Below, one piece after another: positions 18,131-27,400 of a DNA stretch of 64,000 nucleotides (within the stretch, counting starts at the first letter, position 1; each line of letters opens with the position of its first letter). This stretch comes from Sutcliffiella cohnii (lineage in GTDB: Bacteria > Bacillota > Bacilli > Bacillales > Bacillaceae_I). Under the pieces are notes generated by a model, which made no database searches, was not told where the DNA came from, and saw only the letters and a program-made list of their open reading frames with translations. The stretch covers positions 736,501 through 800,500 of the forward strand of contig NZ_CP018866.1 in assembly GCF_002250055.1 (NCBI RefSeq), given 5' to 3'. The translations under genes and the position numbers were made by a program.

Positions 18131-20152
18131 ATGGCTTCAAGATTGGAACGAAAAAAGAAAAAAGGGTTTAATATAAAGTTTGTTCTTTTACTTGTAGGTA
18201 TTTTTACTCTAATTCTTTTAGTTGGAATGCAGTTTCACATTAATACGAGAGATGTAAGTGCCTTACTACAACCGTTACCTCAATCAACAATCGTTTATGA
18301 CCGTAATGGTGATATAGCTAGTAAGTTTTCTTCTAATCAAGTGGAAGGTGTGAACGAAAACGAAATAGCGGATGTTATGAAATTAGCGATAGTTGCCGTC
18401 GAGGACCAACGTTTCTATGAGCATGATGGTTTCGATTTAATCGGTACTTTACGTGCAGCATTAAAAAATGTAAAAGAGCGAAATGTTGTGCAAGGTGGAA
18501 GTACAATTACACAACAATTGGTGAAAAATGTGTTTCTCACCAATGAAAAAACGTTCAAACGAAAATCAGATGAATTTTTCTTAGCTAAAAAAGTAGAGCA
18601 AGAATATACGAAAAGTGAAATATTAAGTTTGTACTTAAATCAAATATACTTTGGTGAAGGTGCTTGGGGAATAAAAAAAGCGGCTCAAGTATATTTTGGG
18701 AAAGAACCGATAGACCTCTCAATAGCGGAGGCTGCTACGTTAGCAGGTTTAGTGAAAGCTCCTTCTGCGCTTTCCCCAATTAAAAATAAAGACGGGGCAA
18801 TAGAGCGAAGAAATGTTGTATTACAATTAATGCATAATCAAGGCTTTATTTCAGATAGTCAATTTGAAGAAGCTAAAAACGAAAAACTTGAAATAGAAGA
18901 GAGAAAGATAGACGAATATCGAGGGAAATATGCTAGTTATATCGACCATATCGTAACAGAAGCAATGAATCTTTATGGTTTAACAGAAAATGAGTTGCTT
19001 TCTGGAGGCTATCATATTTATACAGAAATGGATCAAAGTGTGCAACAAACTCTCGAAAATCTGTATTCAGAAGTGTCTAACTTTCCGGTGACTCCAGATG
19101 GTAACGTTCCTGAGAGCGCAGGTATTCTCTTACATGCTGAAACAGCTGGAGTTTTAGGTTTAGTTGGCGGGAGAGACTATCAATTTCGACATTTGAATCG
19201 TGCGACAAGTATTAAACGTCAACCAGGTTCAATCGTTAAGCCACTGTTTGTGTATACACCAGCACTTGAAAATGGCTATGAGCCTCATCATATGTTAAAC
19301 GATACGCCAATTAATATTAATGGGTATTCCCCTCAAAATCATACGAGGTCGTATCAAGGAGAAGTATCGATGTACAATGCAGTCATTCATTCATACAACA
19401 TTCCGGCCGTTTCGCTTTTACATGAAATGGGGATAAAATATGGAATTGATGCAGCTAGTCGCTTTAATATTCCTATTACGGATGATGATCATCACTTAAG
19501 TAGTTTGGCATTAGGTGGATTTTCAAAAGGTGTAGCACCAATTCACATGGCAGAGGCGTACACTACATTTGCTAATAAAGGTGTTAAAACAAACGCACAT
19601 GCGATATCAAAAATAGTCGATCGTAACGGAAAAACAGTAGCGACATTCGAAGGAGAAAAGAAACAAATTATCTCAGAAGAAGTGTCACAAAAAATGACGT
19701 TTATGTTAAAAGGTGCGGTCGAAGAAGGTGGAGGTAGAAATGCTTCTATCGTTGGTAGAGAAGTAGCTGGAAAGACTGGCTCAACTCAAGTGAACTTTGA
19801 TGGGGTTCCAAATGCTATTCAAGATCAATGGTTTGTAGGGTATACTCCAGAAGTAGTTGGAGCGTTTTGGATTGGGTTTGATAGGACAGATGAGTCACAT
19901 TACGTACCAGTTGTTGCAGGAGCGGGAAATACTGCTGCTACTCTTTTCTCCAAAACAATTTCACTTGGACTTCAAGATTTACCATCTACGAGTTTTAGTC
20001 TCGGGTCTTATTTAAAAGCACCACCAGTGAAAAAGGTGGATAATAATAAAAAAGAACAAAAAAAGCAAAAGAAAACTCCACCGGGACAAAAAAAGAAGGA
20101 AGAAAAGAAGAAAAATAAAAAGAACAAAAAGGGTAAAAAGAAAGATGATTAA
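18131..20152 (+). CDS. class A penicillin-binding protein (transglycosylase/transpeptidase)
   Basis: A bifunctional peptidoglycan synthase of 673 residues. After an N-terminal transmembrane anchor (about residues 16-36), the GT51 glycosyltransferase domain shows EDQRFYEHDG and GGSTITQQLVKN. The transpeptidase domain shows SIVK (SxxK, near residue 366), SYN (near 420) and KTGS (near 546). The last 40 residues are almost entirely Lys/Gln/Glu/Pro, a basic low-complexity tail that may bind wall polymers or nucleic acid (inference). It resembles the PbpF/PbpG (PBP2c/2d) group. A terminator follows. Confidence 0.93.
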   Translation: MASRLERKKKKGFNIKFVLLLVGIFTLILLVGMQFHINTRDVSALLQPLPQSTIVYDRNGDIASKFSSNQVEGVNENEIADVMKLAIVAVEDQRFYEHDGFDLIGTLRAALKNVKERNVVQGGSTITQQLVKNVFLTNEKTFKRKSDEFFLAKKVEQEYTKSEILSLYLNQIYFGEGAWGIKKAAQVYFGKEPIDLSIAEAATLAGLVKAPSALSPIKNKDGAIERRNVVLQLMHNQGFISDSQFEEAKNEKLEIEERKIDEYRGKYASYIDHIVTEAMNLYGLTENELLSGGYHIYTEMDQSVQQTLENLYSEVSNFPVTPDGNVPESAGILLHAETAGVLGLVGGRDYQFRHLNRATSIKRQPGSIVKPLFVYTPALENGYEPHHMLNDTPININGYSPQNHTRSYQGEVSMYNAVIHSYNIPAVSLLHEMGIKYGIDAASRFNIPITDDDHHLSSLALGGFSKGVAPIHMAEAYTTFANKGVKTNAHAISKIVDRNGKTVATFEGEKKQIISEEVSQKMTFMLKGAVEEGGGRNASIVGREVAGKTGSTQVNFDGVPNAIQDQWFVGYTPEVVGAFWIGFDRTDESHYVPVVAGAGNTAATLFSKTISLGLQDLPSTSFSLGSYLKAPPVKKVDNNKKEQKKQKKTPPGQKKKEEKKKNKKNKKGKKKDD

Positions 20153-20153
20153 T

Positions 20154-20190
20154 AAAAGGCCTTATAACTCGTTATGGGGCCTTTTAGTTT
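20154..20190 (+). terminator. terminator after the class A PBP gene
   Basis: AAAAGGCC pairs with GGCCTTTT, followed by a T-rich stretch. Confidence 0.75.
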
Positions 20191-20331
20191 TGTTTGTCGC
20201 AGTTTATTACACTCTTTTATTACCAAAGTAGCACACAAGAGATGCATTAAAAAACATGATAGATAAATATCTCTCAATGTAATTTTATCGTGGTAAAATG
20301 AGTATAGTATGAAAGAACGTAAGGTGAGTAT

Positions 20332-20535
20332 ATGGACTTAATAAAGTACACATTATTAATAACTGCCATCGCTGGGCAAGTTTTAGGTATTGTTTTAGTT
20401 TTTATCAGTTTAATCTGGGCAGGGGTCTTTTACGCTTTATACTTTGTTGCATTACTTGTGTTATCCATACTATTCATAATAGAACGAAAAAAAGAAAAAG
20501 AGGAAGATGATCAGAATGATTATAGTGACTACTGA
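20332..20535 (+). CDS. small two-helix membrane protein
   Basis: A 67-residue protein with two hydrophobic helices (about residues 5-27 and 31-51) and a highly charged tail (ERKKEKEEDDQNDYSDY). Its 3' end overlaps the start of the YbjQ-family gene by about 20 nt, so the two are probably translated together. No function recognised. Confidence 0.6.
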   Translation: MDLIKYTLLITAIAGQVLGIVLVFISLIWAGVFYALYFVALLVLSILFIIERKKEKEEDDQNDYSDY

Positions 20536-20830
20536 TTTTGTACCTGGTAAGGAAGTTAAGGAATTAAAGGGATTCGTAAGAGGAAGTACCGTTCAATCCA
20601 AACATGTTGGGAAAGATATTTTAGCTGGGTTAAAAACGATTGTTGGCGGAGAAATTAAAGCGTACTCTGAAATGATGAATGAAGCAAGGCAAAAAGCTAT
20701 TGGAAGAATGGTAGAAGACGCAAAAGGAAAAGGTGCTAATGCTATCATTACAGTTCGTTTAGAAACATCAAATGTTATGGCAAATGCATCAGAAATTATT
20801 GCATATGGAACAGCTGTATACGTAGAGTAG
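20516..20830 (+). CDS. YbjQ/UPF0145 family protein
   Basis: A 104-residue soluble protein with family features: the TTDFVPGKEV start, VRGSTVQSKHVGKDILAGLK, the EMMNEARQKAIGRM helix and GANAIITVRLETS. Members form pentamers and have been called putative metal-binding proteins; their function is not established. I chose the ATG at 20516 rather than 20507 because it spaces properly from GAGGAAG and matches family N-termini. Overlaps the preceding small membrane protein gene. Confidence 0.85.
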   Translation: MIIVTTDFVPGKEVKELKGFVRGSTVQSKHVGKDILAGLKTIVGGEIKAYSEMMNEARQKAIGRMVEDAKGKGANAIITVRLETSNVMANASEIIAYGTAVYVE

Positions 20831-20853
20831 CTAAATAATAAAAAGGTAGTAAT

Positions 20854-20892
20854 TGGAGTAGGGATTAGCAATTAATCCGTACTCCATTTTTT
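20854..20892 (+). terminator. terminator after the YbjQ-family gene
   Basis: TGGAGTA...GGATTA pairs with TAATCC...TACTCCA, followed by TTTTTT. Confidence 0.8.
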
Positions 20893-21124
20893 ATTGTCAG
20901 ATAAGCACCAAATTATGCTTATACCTAAATGTGAAAGATACACTTAAACTACAAATGCTTCAAGACGGTTTCACTTTGAAATCGTTTTATGTTTTTAATA
21001 ACTAGAAAAGTACAAGCTTCTTTCTTTATAAAATTTGTTTTTTCCAATGTTTGGGCGGATAGGCAAGTCACCAAAAATAACATTGGGCAATAGTATACTC
21101 GTATAGGCCGAAGGGGGTGAGAAA

Positions 21125-21604
21125 GTGGGTAGGCGAATAAAACATACTGAACGTGACGTGGAGGAGTTAGCAAGGCTTATGTTGGCGGAGGCGATCGGTG
21201 AAGGAGCCGAAGGGATGGACTTGGTAGGAACGGTTGTGGCCAATCGAGTCGAGGCAGACTGTGCACCGGACTTCCTAAATTTACGCAATATTAGACATGC
21301 AATCTATCAAACTATCCCAGGAACTGGAATCCCTCACTTCGAACCTGTTTTAAATGGAGCGTTGTATACACAGCGGCCCACAGAAGAAGATCTTCAAAGG
21401 GCAAGGAATTTACTTCTTGGTCATAGAAATCCTCGTGCGAGATTGAATTTATGGTTTTTTAATCCGAGTCCGGGGAAAACATACCGTGAACCTTGTACCC
21501 CCACGATGCCAAGATCCCCTATGACGCAATTCGATTTTGCGCATAAGAATCATTGCTTCTATGTCGCTGTACCGGGCTACTGCCCAGAGTTTTATAATAG
21601 ATAA
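21125..21604 (+). CDS. cwlJ: spore cortex-lytic cell wall hydrolase
   Basis: CwlJ degrades cortex peptidoglycan during germination, notably in response to Ca-dipicolinate. It is 159 residues. The SleB/CwlJ catalytic domain is visible as DVEELARLMLAEAIGEG (with the key Glu), VGTVVANRVEADC and the C-terminal FYVAVPG. The start is GTG, well placed after GGGGGTGAG. gerQ follows 23 nt downstream, the known partner needed to localise CwlJ in the coat, so the pair is an operon. There is no signal peptide, as expected for a protein made in the mother cell. Confidence 0.93.
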   Translation: MGRRIKHTERDVEELARLMLAEAIGEGAEGMDLVGTVVANRVEADCAPDFLNLRNIRHAIYQTIPGTGIPHFEPVLNGALYTQRPTEEDLQRARNLLLGHRNPRARLNLWFFNPSPGKTYREPCTPTMPRSPMTQFDFAHKNHCFYVAVPGYCPEFYNR

Positions 21605-21627
21605 TAAAATAAGGAGATGATTTTCTC

Positions 21628-22083
21628 ATGACTTGTAGAAAATCAAGTTATTACCCAATGACTTATTCGCCAAGTGCTTATCCGGGTATGCAGACTAGTC
21701 CTGCACAACAACAACTAGGTGGCTTTCCGGCGGGAATGCCTTCTGGACCAGCTTATTCTGTGCCAGTAATGCCGATGGGGACAGGGCAGCTGCTAGGAAC
21801 ACGGGTAGTGGAAGAATCGTTTATCGAAAATATTTTGCGCTTCAATAAAGGAAAGGTTGGTACATTCTATTTTACTTACCAAGGTAACACAGAATGGAAT
21901 GCAAGGGTTTACCGTGGGCGCATTGAAACGGCTGGTCGTGACCATATCATCATTAGCGATCCAGCAAGCGGCAAACGATTCCTGCTTATGATGGCAAATC
22001 TCGACTGGGTAGAATTTGACGAGCGAATTAACTATCCTCATACAGAAATTAGTCCTGAAGTAACATTGGATACAACTCAGTGA
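21628..22083 (+). CDS. gerQ: spore coat protein GerQ
   Basis: A coat protein required for CwlJ function and cross-linked by transglutaminase during spore maturation. It is 151 residues: a Pro/Tyr/Gln-rich N-terminal half (YSPSAYPGMQTSPAQQQ), then the conserved domain with ESFIENILRFNKGK, TWNARVYRG-like (TEWNARVYRG), and DHIIISDPASGKRFLL. It sits directly after cwlJ. A strong terminator follows. Confidence 0.95.
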   Translation: MTCRKSSYYPMTYSPSAYPGMQTSPAQQQLGGFPAGMPSGPAYSVPVMPMGTGQLLGTRVVEESFIENILRFNKGKVGTFYFTYQGNTEWNARVYRGRIETAGRDHIIISDPASGKRFLLMMANLDWVEFDERINYPHTEISPEVTLDTTQ

Positions 22084-22098
22084 TAATGCCAATTTGCT

Positions 22099-22131
22099 AA
22101 AAACCCGCTACCAATAAAAGCGGGTTTTTAG
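22099..22131 (+). terminator. terminator of cwlJ-gerQ
   Basis: AAAAACCCGC pairs with GCGGGTTTTT. Confidence 0.88.
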
Positions 22132-22422
22132 TTTGGTCATATTTAGAATACATAATTGAATTGTAATGGACAAGTTCGCTTTCCTGTTCCCTCTGAAGGA
22201 AAAGCGAGCACTTGCAACGACGTTTAAATGAACTGGATTTTTAGAAGGCTATTTCCGTCCTATAAAACCTAAGACCTATATTCTCTTCTCCTACAGTCTT
22301 ATGTAGGTCTCTGTCTCTAGCTATATTTTTGTAAATATATTGTAAAAGTAGTAATTTTCACACTTTTTTAGGATATAATGCGAGAGGATAGAAAGTTGGG
22401 AACATAGGGGGAAAATGGAAAG
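22132..22422. other. gene-free stretch with a degenerate repeat fragment and probable promoter
   Basis: About 290 bp without a credible gene. Bases 22165-22230 (GGACAAGTTCGCTTTCC ... GAAAAGCGAGCACTTGCA) look like a decayed piece of the dispersed GC-rich element. TATAAT near 22374 is a possible -10 for the RND gene, but no good -35 is obvious. Confidence 0.4.
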
Positions 22423-25400
22423 ATGAAATTTATTAAAATGATTGTTCAACGAAAAATTCTAGTCGGCTTGTTAACGGTGCTTGTGCTATTAATTGGCACG
22501 TATTCTTTGCAAAAGCTAGATAAAGAGTTATTTCCACCAATAGATTTTGATGGAGCATACATTGTCATTTATGCCGATGATATGCAATCCATTGAAGTGG
22601 AGCGCTCTATCACTAGTCCGCTTGAGAACAGCATTATGGCAATCGATGGTGTTGATAGCGTTAGCTCAACTTCCAATATAGGTGTGAGTAGTATTAATGT
22701 GTTTTTTGAGCGTGGCAGTGGAGATGAGGTATATAACGAACTAGAAACCATCGTAAGTAGTACTACCGCTAATATAACAGGTATTCGTGATGTGGTTACA
22801 GGTAAATATAGTACAAATCAACCGTACGATTTCTTTATGGATGTGTCTGGTGGCGACCTGGAAGAAATGACGGTTTTTGCACAAGAAATATTAGAGCCAA
22901 GATTAGAAGATTTAAAAGAAGTTTCCGATGTTTTATTAACCGGAATTCAAGAACATGAAATAATAATAGAGTTTAAACAAGAAAAATTACTTAGTGAAGG
23001 AATGGTAATTTCCGATGTAATCGGTTTTATTCAACAAAATAATAGTGAAGCAACACTTGGAACGATAAAAGAAGAACAAGATTCACCGTCTCTTCGTTGG
23101 AACACAAAGTTTGAAAATGTGGAAGATATAAGAAGTATGAAGCTTCCGTCTTTAAATGGCTTTGTAGAACTAGGAGATGTAAGTACAATTACTTTAATGC
23201 CTAAAGAAAACTCCTCTGACGTTTGGAAAAATGGAAAGAAAGATTTTATTTTTGTGCAAGTCGGAAGAGTAGCTAATGTTACTCAAATTGACATGGCGAA
23301 TGCAGTTCGAGAAGAAGTAAAGAAAATTGAAGAAGAAGGATTGGTAAAAGGCTTCGACGTCAATTTTATTGTTTCTCAAGCTGATTACGTACAAGAATCA
23401 ATTGATGGAGTTTCAAACAATATTTTAATAGGTGGAATACTTGCAGTTATTATTTTACTATTGTTCCTACGAAATTTACGTGCAACATTCATTGTAGGTA
23501 TTTCCATTCCAACATCAATCCTATTAACATTTATTTGTATGTGGCTACTTGATTACAGCTTAAACATTTTAACACTTATAGGCTTAGGTTTAGGGATAGG
23601 GATGATGGTGGACTCGGCTATCGTCATTTTAGAATCAATATATCGTAAAAGGGAACAAGGTTTAAAAAAATTAGATGCTGTATTAGAAGGAGTAAAAGAA
23701 GTTGCAACGGCTGTTATTGCATCTATGTTAACGACGATAGTAGTGTTTTTGCCAATTGGCTTACTCGGCGGAGAGTTAGGCCAGTTTATGATCATACTGT
23801 CCGTAGTAGTTGCGGTAACATTAATTAGTTCCGTTGTCGTTTCATTTACTTTAATTCCAGCACTTGCGGAAAAATTTTTAAAGCTAAAAAAGAAAAAGGC
23901 AGTAAAAAAAGAAGGGAAACTGCTACAAACATACAGTAAACTCGTTTCTTGGACTGTAAAGAAAACGAGAAATAGTATCGCTGTTATCGGCATATTTTTT
24001 CTAATGTTCGTTGGTTCTCTTTTTTTAGTAACAAAAATACCGATGACTATTATGCCTGACGTATTTAATCGTTATGCAGAATTAGTTATTTCAATGGAAT
24101 CAGGAATAACCCCTGAAGAAAAACAAACTGTAGTAGAAGAAATAAATGAAAGACTTAGTTCGATTACGGATGTGGAATCCAACTATATAATAGACGATGG
24201 AACGTATATTTTTGCAATCATTAACATGACAAAGGATAAAAACATTACAAGAGAGCAAAAGGAAGTAAATGAGGAAATCTTTCGCTCCCTTCGTGAGCTT
24301 ACAGAAACTCAACCAATTGTTGGAGTGCAAAGTTCGATGGATGCAGGAGGTGCGTCACCTGTCCAAGTTAATATTAAAGGAGACGACTTTGAACAATTAC
24401 AATCGTTAGCGGATAAGTTTATACAAGAGCTAGAAGCTATAGATGGAGTTGTTGGAATCTCCCATTCCGCAGAAAGAACATCTATTGAAGAAGTAATAGA
24501 GTTAAACGAGAACGCGATAGAAGAGGCAGGCCTAACGAATTTTCAAATTAGACAAATGATCGAGCAAGCTTTTCTGCATTTTCCAATCGGAGAGGTTACA
24601 GTTAATAACGAAACGCTTCCCTTAATCGTAACATGGGAGGAGCGAATAAACAGAAAAGCTGATTTATTGAACCTGGAAATTCCAACGAACGACGGAACAA
24701 GTAAACTATCTGAGTTTATTCAATTAAAAAGTGTAAACATGCCGAATGCAATTACTCATATAGATGGCGAGCGATATATTTCTATTTCTGCAGACATGGA
24801 AGGAAAAGATTTAGGATCTATTAATAGAGAAGTTCAAAATGTCATTCAAAAATTTGAAACACCTGTTGGATATACGGTTGCGGCAGCTGGTGATTTAGAA
24901 CAGCAGCAGGAATTAATGGTAGAAATGATGATGATCTTAGGGTTAGCAATTTTCTTAGTGTATTTAGTGATGGCTGTGCAGTTTAATCATTTAATCCAAC
25001 CTATTATTGTCATGTCAATCATACCGATGACGATAGTTGGAGTAATTTTAGGCTTAGTTCTAACCCAAAGAGAGCTAAGTATCATGTCAGCGATGGGTAT
25101 CATTATGTTAATTGGAATTGTATTGAATAATGCAATCTTATTAATCGACCGGACTAACCAACTTCGTAATCAAGGTGAGGAAATTGAAAATGCCTTAATA
25201 GAAGCCGGGAAAAACCGTATTCGACCAATCTTTATGACAACATTAACGACAGCTGGTGGAATGTTACCTTTAGCGTTAGCTTCAGGAACATCAGGTAACT
25301 ACCAAGCACCAATGGCAACCGTTATCATATCAGGCCTACTATTTGCAACCTTTATCACACTCCTACTCATCCCAGCCGTTTGCAAACTATTCTCTACTGT

Positions 25401-25476
25401 CGGGAAAGTAGGAAAGAAAATGTTTAAGAAAAAAAACCGAAGTAATAAAGATGAAAGCAGCGAAATAAATATTTAA
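22423..25476 (+). CDS. RND-family efflux transporter (SwrC/AcrB-like)
   Basis: A 1017-residue proton-driven exporter of the hydrophobe/amphiphile efflux-type RND superfamily, with one N-terminal helix, a large extracytoplasmic loop, helices 2-6 containing GLGLGIGMMVDSAIVILE, a second large loop and helices 8-12 containing GIVLNNAILLIDR. In Bacillus the closest well-known member is SwrC (surfactin export and swarming). There is no adjacent membrane-fusion gene, as usual in Gram-positives. A Lys-rich C-terminus closes the protein. The precise substrate is unknown. Confidence 0.9.
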   Translation: MKFIKMIVQRKILVGLLTVLVLLIGTYSLQKLDKELFPPIDFDGAYIVIYADDMQSIEVERSITSPLENSIMAIDGVDSVSSTSNIGVSSINVFFERGSGDEVYNELETIVSSTTANITGIRDVVTGKYSTNQPYDFFMDVSGGDLEEMTVFAQEILEPRLEDLKEVSDVLLTGIQEHEIIIEFKQEKLLSEGMVISDVIGFIQQNNSEATLGTIKEEQDSPSLRWNTKFENVEDIRSMKLPSLNGFVELGDVSTITLMPKENSSDVWKNGKKDFIFVQVGRVANVTQIDMANAVREEVKKIEEEGLVKGFDVNFIVSQADYVQESIDGVSNNILIGGILAVIILLLFLRNLRATFIVGISIPTSILLTFICMWLLDYSLNILTLIGLGLGIGMMVDSAIVILESIYRKREQGLKKLDAVLEGVKEVATAVIASMLTTIVVFLPIGLLGGELGQFMIILSVVVAVTLISSVVVSFTLIPALAEKFLKLKKKKAVKKEGKLLQTYSKLVSWTVKKTRNSIAVIGIFFLMFVGSLFLVTKIPMTIMPDVFNRYAELVISMESGITPEEKQTVVEEINERLSSITDVESNYIIDDGTYIFAIINMTKDKNITREQKEVNEEIFRSLRELTETQPIVGVQSSMDAGGASPVQVNIKGDDFEQLQSLADKFIQELEAIDGVVGISHSAERTSIEEVIELNENAIEEAGLTNFQIRQMIEQAFLHFPIGEVTVNNETLPLIVTWEERINRKADLLNLEIPTNDGTSKLSEFIQLKSVNMPNAITHIDGERYISISADMEGKDLGSINREVQNVIQKFETPVGYTVAAAGDLEQQQELMVEMMMILGLAIFLVYLVMAVQFNHLIQPIIVMSIIPMTIVGVILGLVLTQRELSIMSAMGIIMLIGIVLNNAILLIDRTNQLRNQGEEIENALIEAGKNRIRPIFMTTLTTAGGMLPLALASGTSGNYQAPMATVIISGLLFATFITLLLIPAVCKLFSTVGKVGKKMFKKKNRSNKDESSEINI

Positions 25477-25539
25477 TATTGCAAAAGTAAACCTATTGAA
25501 AAACTGCACCAAGGCCGATGGATCTTATAAGGTTCGCCT

Positions 25540-25700
25540 TTCACACAAGTTTAGAACCGTGAGTGTAACGGAGCGGAAGGTGCGAGACTCCAGCGGGATG
25601 TAGAGGGAAGGTCGAGACCCCACAGGCGAAGCCGAGGAGGCTCGACTCCCTCCCCGCGGAAAGCGAGTACCTGCAGCGAAGAGGAACGGTCTGACTTAAA
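25540..25700. repeat. dispersed GC-rich palindromic element, copy D
   Basis: Contains GGAGCGGAAGG, GACTCCAGCGGGA, GTCGAGACCCCACAGGCG, GAGGAGGCTCGACTCCC, CCCGCGGAAAGCGAGTACC and GCAGCGAAGAGGAACGG in that order, the same order as in copies A-C but with a different outer arm. It occupies most of the gap between the RND gene and the first TPP riboswitch. Confidence 0.8.
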
Positions 25701-25803
25701 ACGCTAACCTATTTTCGATATAGATATAGAAAAAACCTTTTGACATTTTAAAATAAACTGATATGATAATTATCAGAAAACACCTTAAAAATTTAATAAT
25801 TAA

Positions 25804-25896
25804 GACCACTAGGGGTGCCTTTACAAGGCTGAGATTAGAGTGTGACTCTAAGACTCTTAGAACCTGATCTGGTTAACACCAGCGTAGGGAAGTGGA
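25804..25896 (+). ncRNA. TPP riboswitch 1 (thi box)
   Basis: The sequence ACTAGGGGTGCC ... AGGCTGAGATTAG ... AGAACCTGATCTGGTTA ... CACCAGCGTAGGGAAGTGG contains the universal TPP aptamer segments (CTGAGA, ACCTGATCTGGT, CAGCGTAGGGAA). It precedes a terminator and the tenA-ykoEDC operon, which would be expressed when TPP is low. Confidence 0.97.
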
Positions 25897-25954
25897 CGGT
25901 TGTATTTTCATGCATGAATTATTTCCACGCATGAACTACATATCATTATGTTTA

Positions 25955-25999
25955 ATCAACCACCTTCTTTGCGCACATGCGAAGAAGGTGGTTTTTTAT
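25955..25999 (+). terminator. TPP riboswitch 1 terminator
   Basis: ACCACCTTCTT and AAGAAGGTGGT form the stem, followed by TTTTTT. Confidence 0.9.
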
Positions 26000-26071
26000 T
26001 TTTTCGGAAAAAATAGTAGGGCCCACTATTTAATTCCGAAGCAACAAAATGTATCTAGGAGGATGATTAGG

Positions 26072-26752
26072 ATGAAATTTTCACAAATAATTAGAAAAGA
26101 AGCAGATCATATATGGGAGGCAAGCTTTCAACATCCATTTGTTACAGGAATTGCTGATGGAACACTTTCCTTGGAAAGCTTTAAATATTACGTAATGCAA
26201 GATGCATATTATTTAAGTCACTTTGCAAAAGTTCAAGCATACGGAGGGGGGAAAGCATTTGACCTTCAAACAACTGCTAGACTTGCTGCACACGCACAAG
26301 GAACGTATGAAGCTGAACTGTCACTACATGAAAATTTTTCAAAACGTCTAGGAATTTCGGAAGAAGAACATAAAAACTTCCAACCAGCACCAACTGCTTA
26401 CGCATACACATCCCATATGTACCGTGCAGTTTTAACTGGTGGATTAGGAGAAGTAATCGCAGCGTTATTACCGTGTTACTGGTTATACTATGAAATTGGT
26501 GAAAGGTTACAAGGTTCAACTCCTGAAGAACCAATCTATCAAGAATGGATTGCCGCCTACGGAGGGGACTGGTTCCGTCAATTAGTAGAAGAGCAAATTG
26601 ATAGATTAGATGAATTAGCGGAAAAGGCAACAGAGGGAGAAAAAGAAAGAATGAAAGAGTATTTCCTGTTGAGTAGCCAATATGAATATTCGTTTTGGCA
26701 AATGGCTTACACATTAGAACGTTGGCCAGTTCAAGCGAAAGTAAAGCAGTAG
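26072..26752 (+). CDS. tenA: aminopyrimidine aminohydrolase / thiaminase II
   Basis: TenA releases HMP from thiamin breakdown products by hydrolysing aminopyrimidines. It is 226 residues from the ATG at 26072, placed nine bases after AGGAGG. Family features: EAS..HPFV near the N-terminus, YVMQDAYYLSHFAK, the catalytic-Cys segment LPCYWLYYEIG, and Y..EYSFW at the C-terminus. It is first in the TPP-repressed operon with the ykoEDC transporter genes, which fits HMP salvage. The longer upstream frame runs through the riboswitch and is not coding. Confidence 0.95.
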   Translation: MKFSQIIRKEADHIWEASFQHPFVTGIADGTLSLESFKYYVMQDAYYLSHFAKVQAYGGGKAFDLQTTARLAAHAQGTYEAELSLHENFSKRLGISEEEHKNFQPAPTAYAYTSHMYRAVLTGGLGEVIAALLPCYWLYYEIGERLQGSTPEEPIYQEWIAAYGGDWFRQLVEEQIDRLDELAEKATEGEKERMKEYFLLSSQYEYSFWQMAYTLERWPVQAKVKQ

Positions 26753-26764
26753 GAGATTACGAGA

Positions 26765-27346
26765 ATGAAAAAAAATTTAAAGCTAACAGATATATTAGTA
26801 ACGATATTAATTTCCATCGTTTTTGGGATTGTATATAAAATTTGGGGTCCAGTGAGTGGGGTTATGAGCTCATTTGGACTACATATTGATGAGTTAGTAT
26901 ACGGTATGTGGTTCATTGCTGCTGCTGTTGCGTATTTAATTATTCGAAAAGCCGGTGTTGCATTTTTAGCAGAAGTGGCAGCGGCATCTGGTGAACTATT
27001 AATGGGGTCAGAATACGGTGTAATCGTACTAGTATACGGAATCGTACAAGGATTATTTGCAGAAGCAGTGTTTGCCTCCTTTCGCTATAAACGATTTGAT
27101 CTATTAGTCGTTTCTCTTGCTGGAGCTAGTTCAGCGGTAGGGTCACTTTTATTAGATTTGTTCCGAGGATATTTATTAGATTTAGTATGGTGGAGTGTGA
27201 CATTAAAAGTATTTTTCCGCATTGTAGGCGGCATTTTCTTCACCGGCTTTGTTGCGTATGCATTAGTGAAAGCATTAGAAAAAACAGGGGTAACGAAACT
27301 ATTAAGACCAGCTAGTAAAGAAGATTATGAGTCTTTGAGTAAATAG
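26765..27346 (+). CDS. ykoE: thiamin/HMP ECF transporter S component
   Basis: A 193-residue membrane protein with about six helices, the substrate-binding component of the YkoEDC energy-coupling-factor importer for thiamin or its precursor HMP. FGIVYKIWGPVSGVMSSFG and GYLLDLVWWSV are characteristic regions. Located 12 bases after tenA and followed by the fused ATPase gene. Confidence 0.9.
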   Translation: MKKNLKLTDILVTILISIVFGIVYKIWGPVSGVMSSFGLHIDELVYGMWFIAAAVAYLIIRKAGVAFLAEVAAASGELLMGSEYGVIVLVYGIVQGLFAEAVFASFRYKRFDLLVVSLAGASSAVGSLLLDLFRGYLLDLVWWSVTLKVFFRIVGGIFFTGFVAYALVKALEKTGVTKLLRPASKEDYESLSK

Positions 27347-27400
27347 CAAAAAGAGGGATTTTGAAACGTTTAAATTAAAGCGCATTAAAAGGAGAGAGTC

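Noticed and set aside
25892-26071. N-terminal extension of TenA
   Set aside because: It would translate through the TPP riboswitch terminator. The internal ATG at 26072 has AGGAGG at correct spacing and gives family length.
26277-26714. 145-codon minus-strand ORF opposite tenA
   Set aside because: Shadow ORF: Leu/Ile/His-rich product without a domain, opposite a secure gene.
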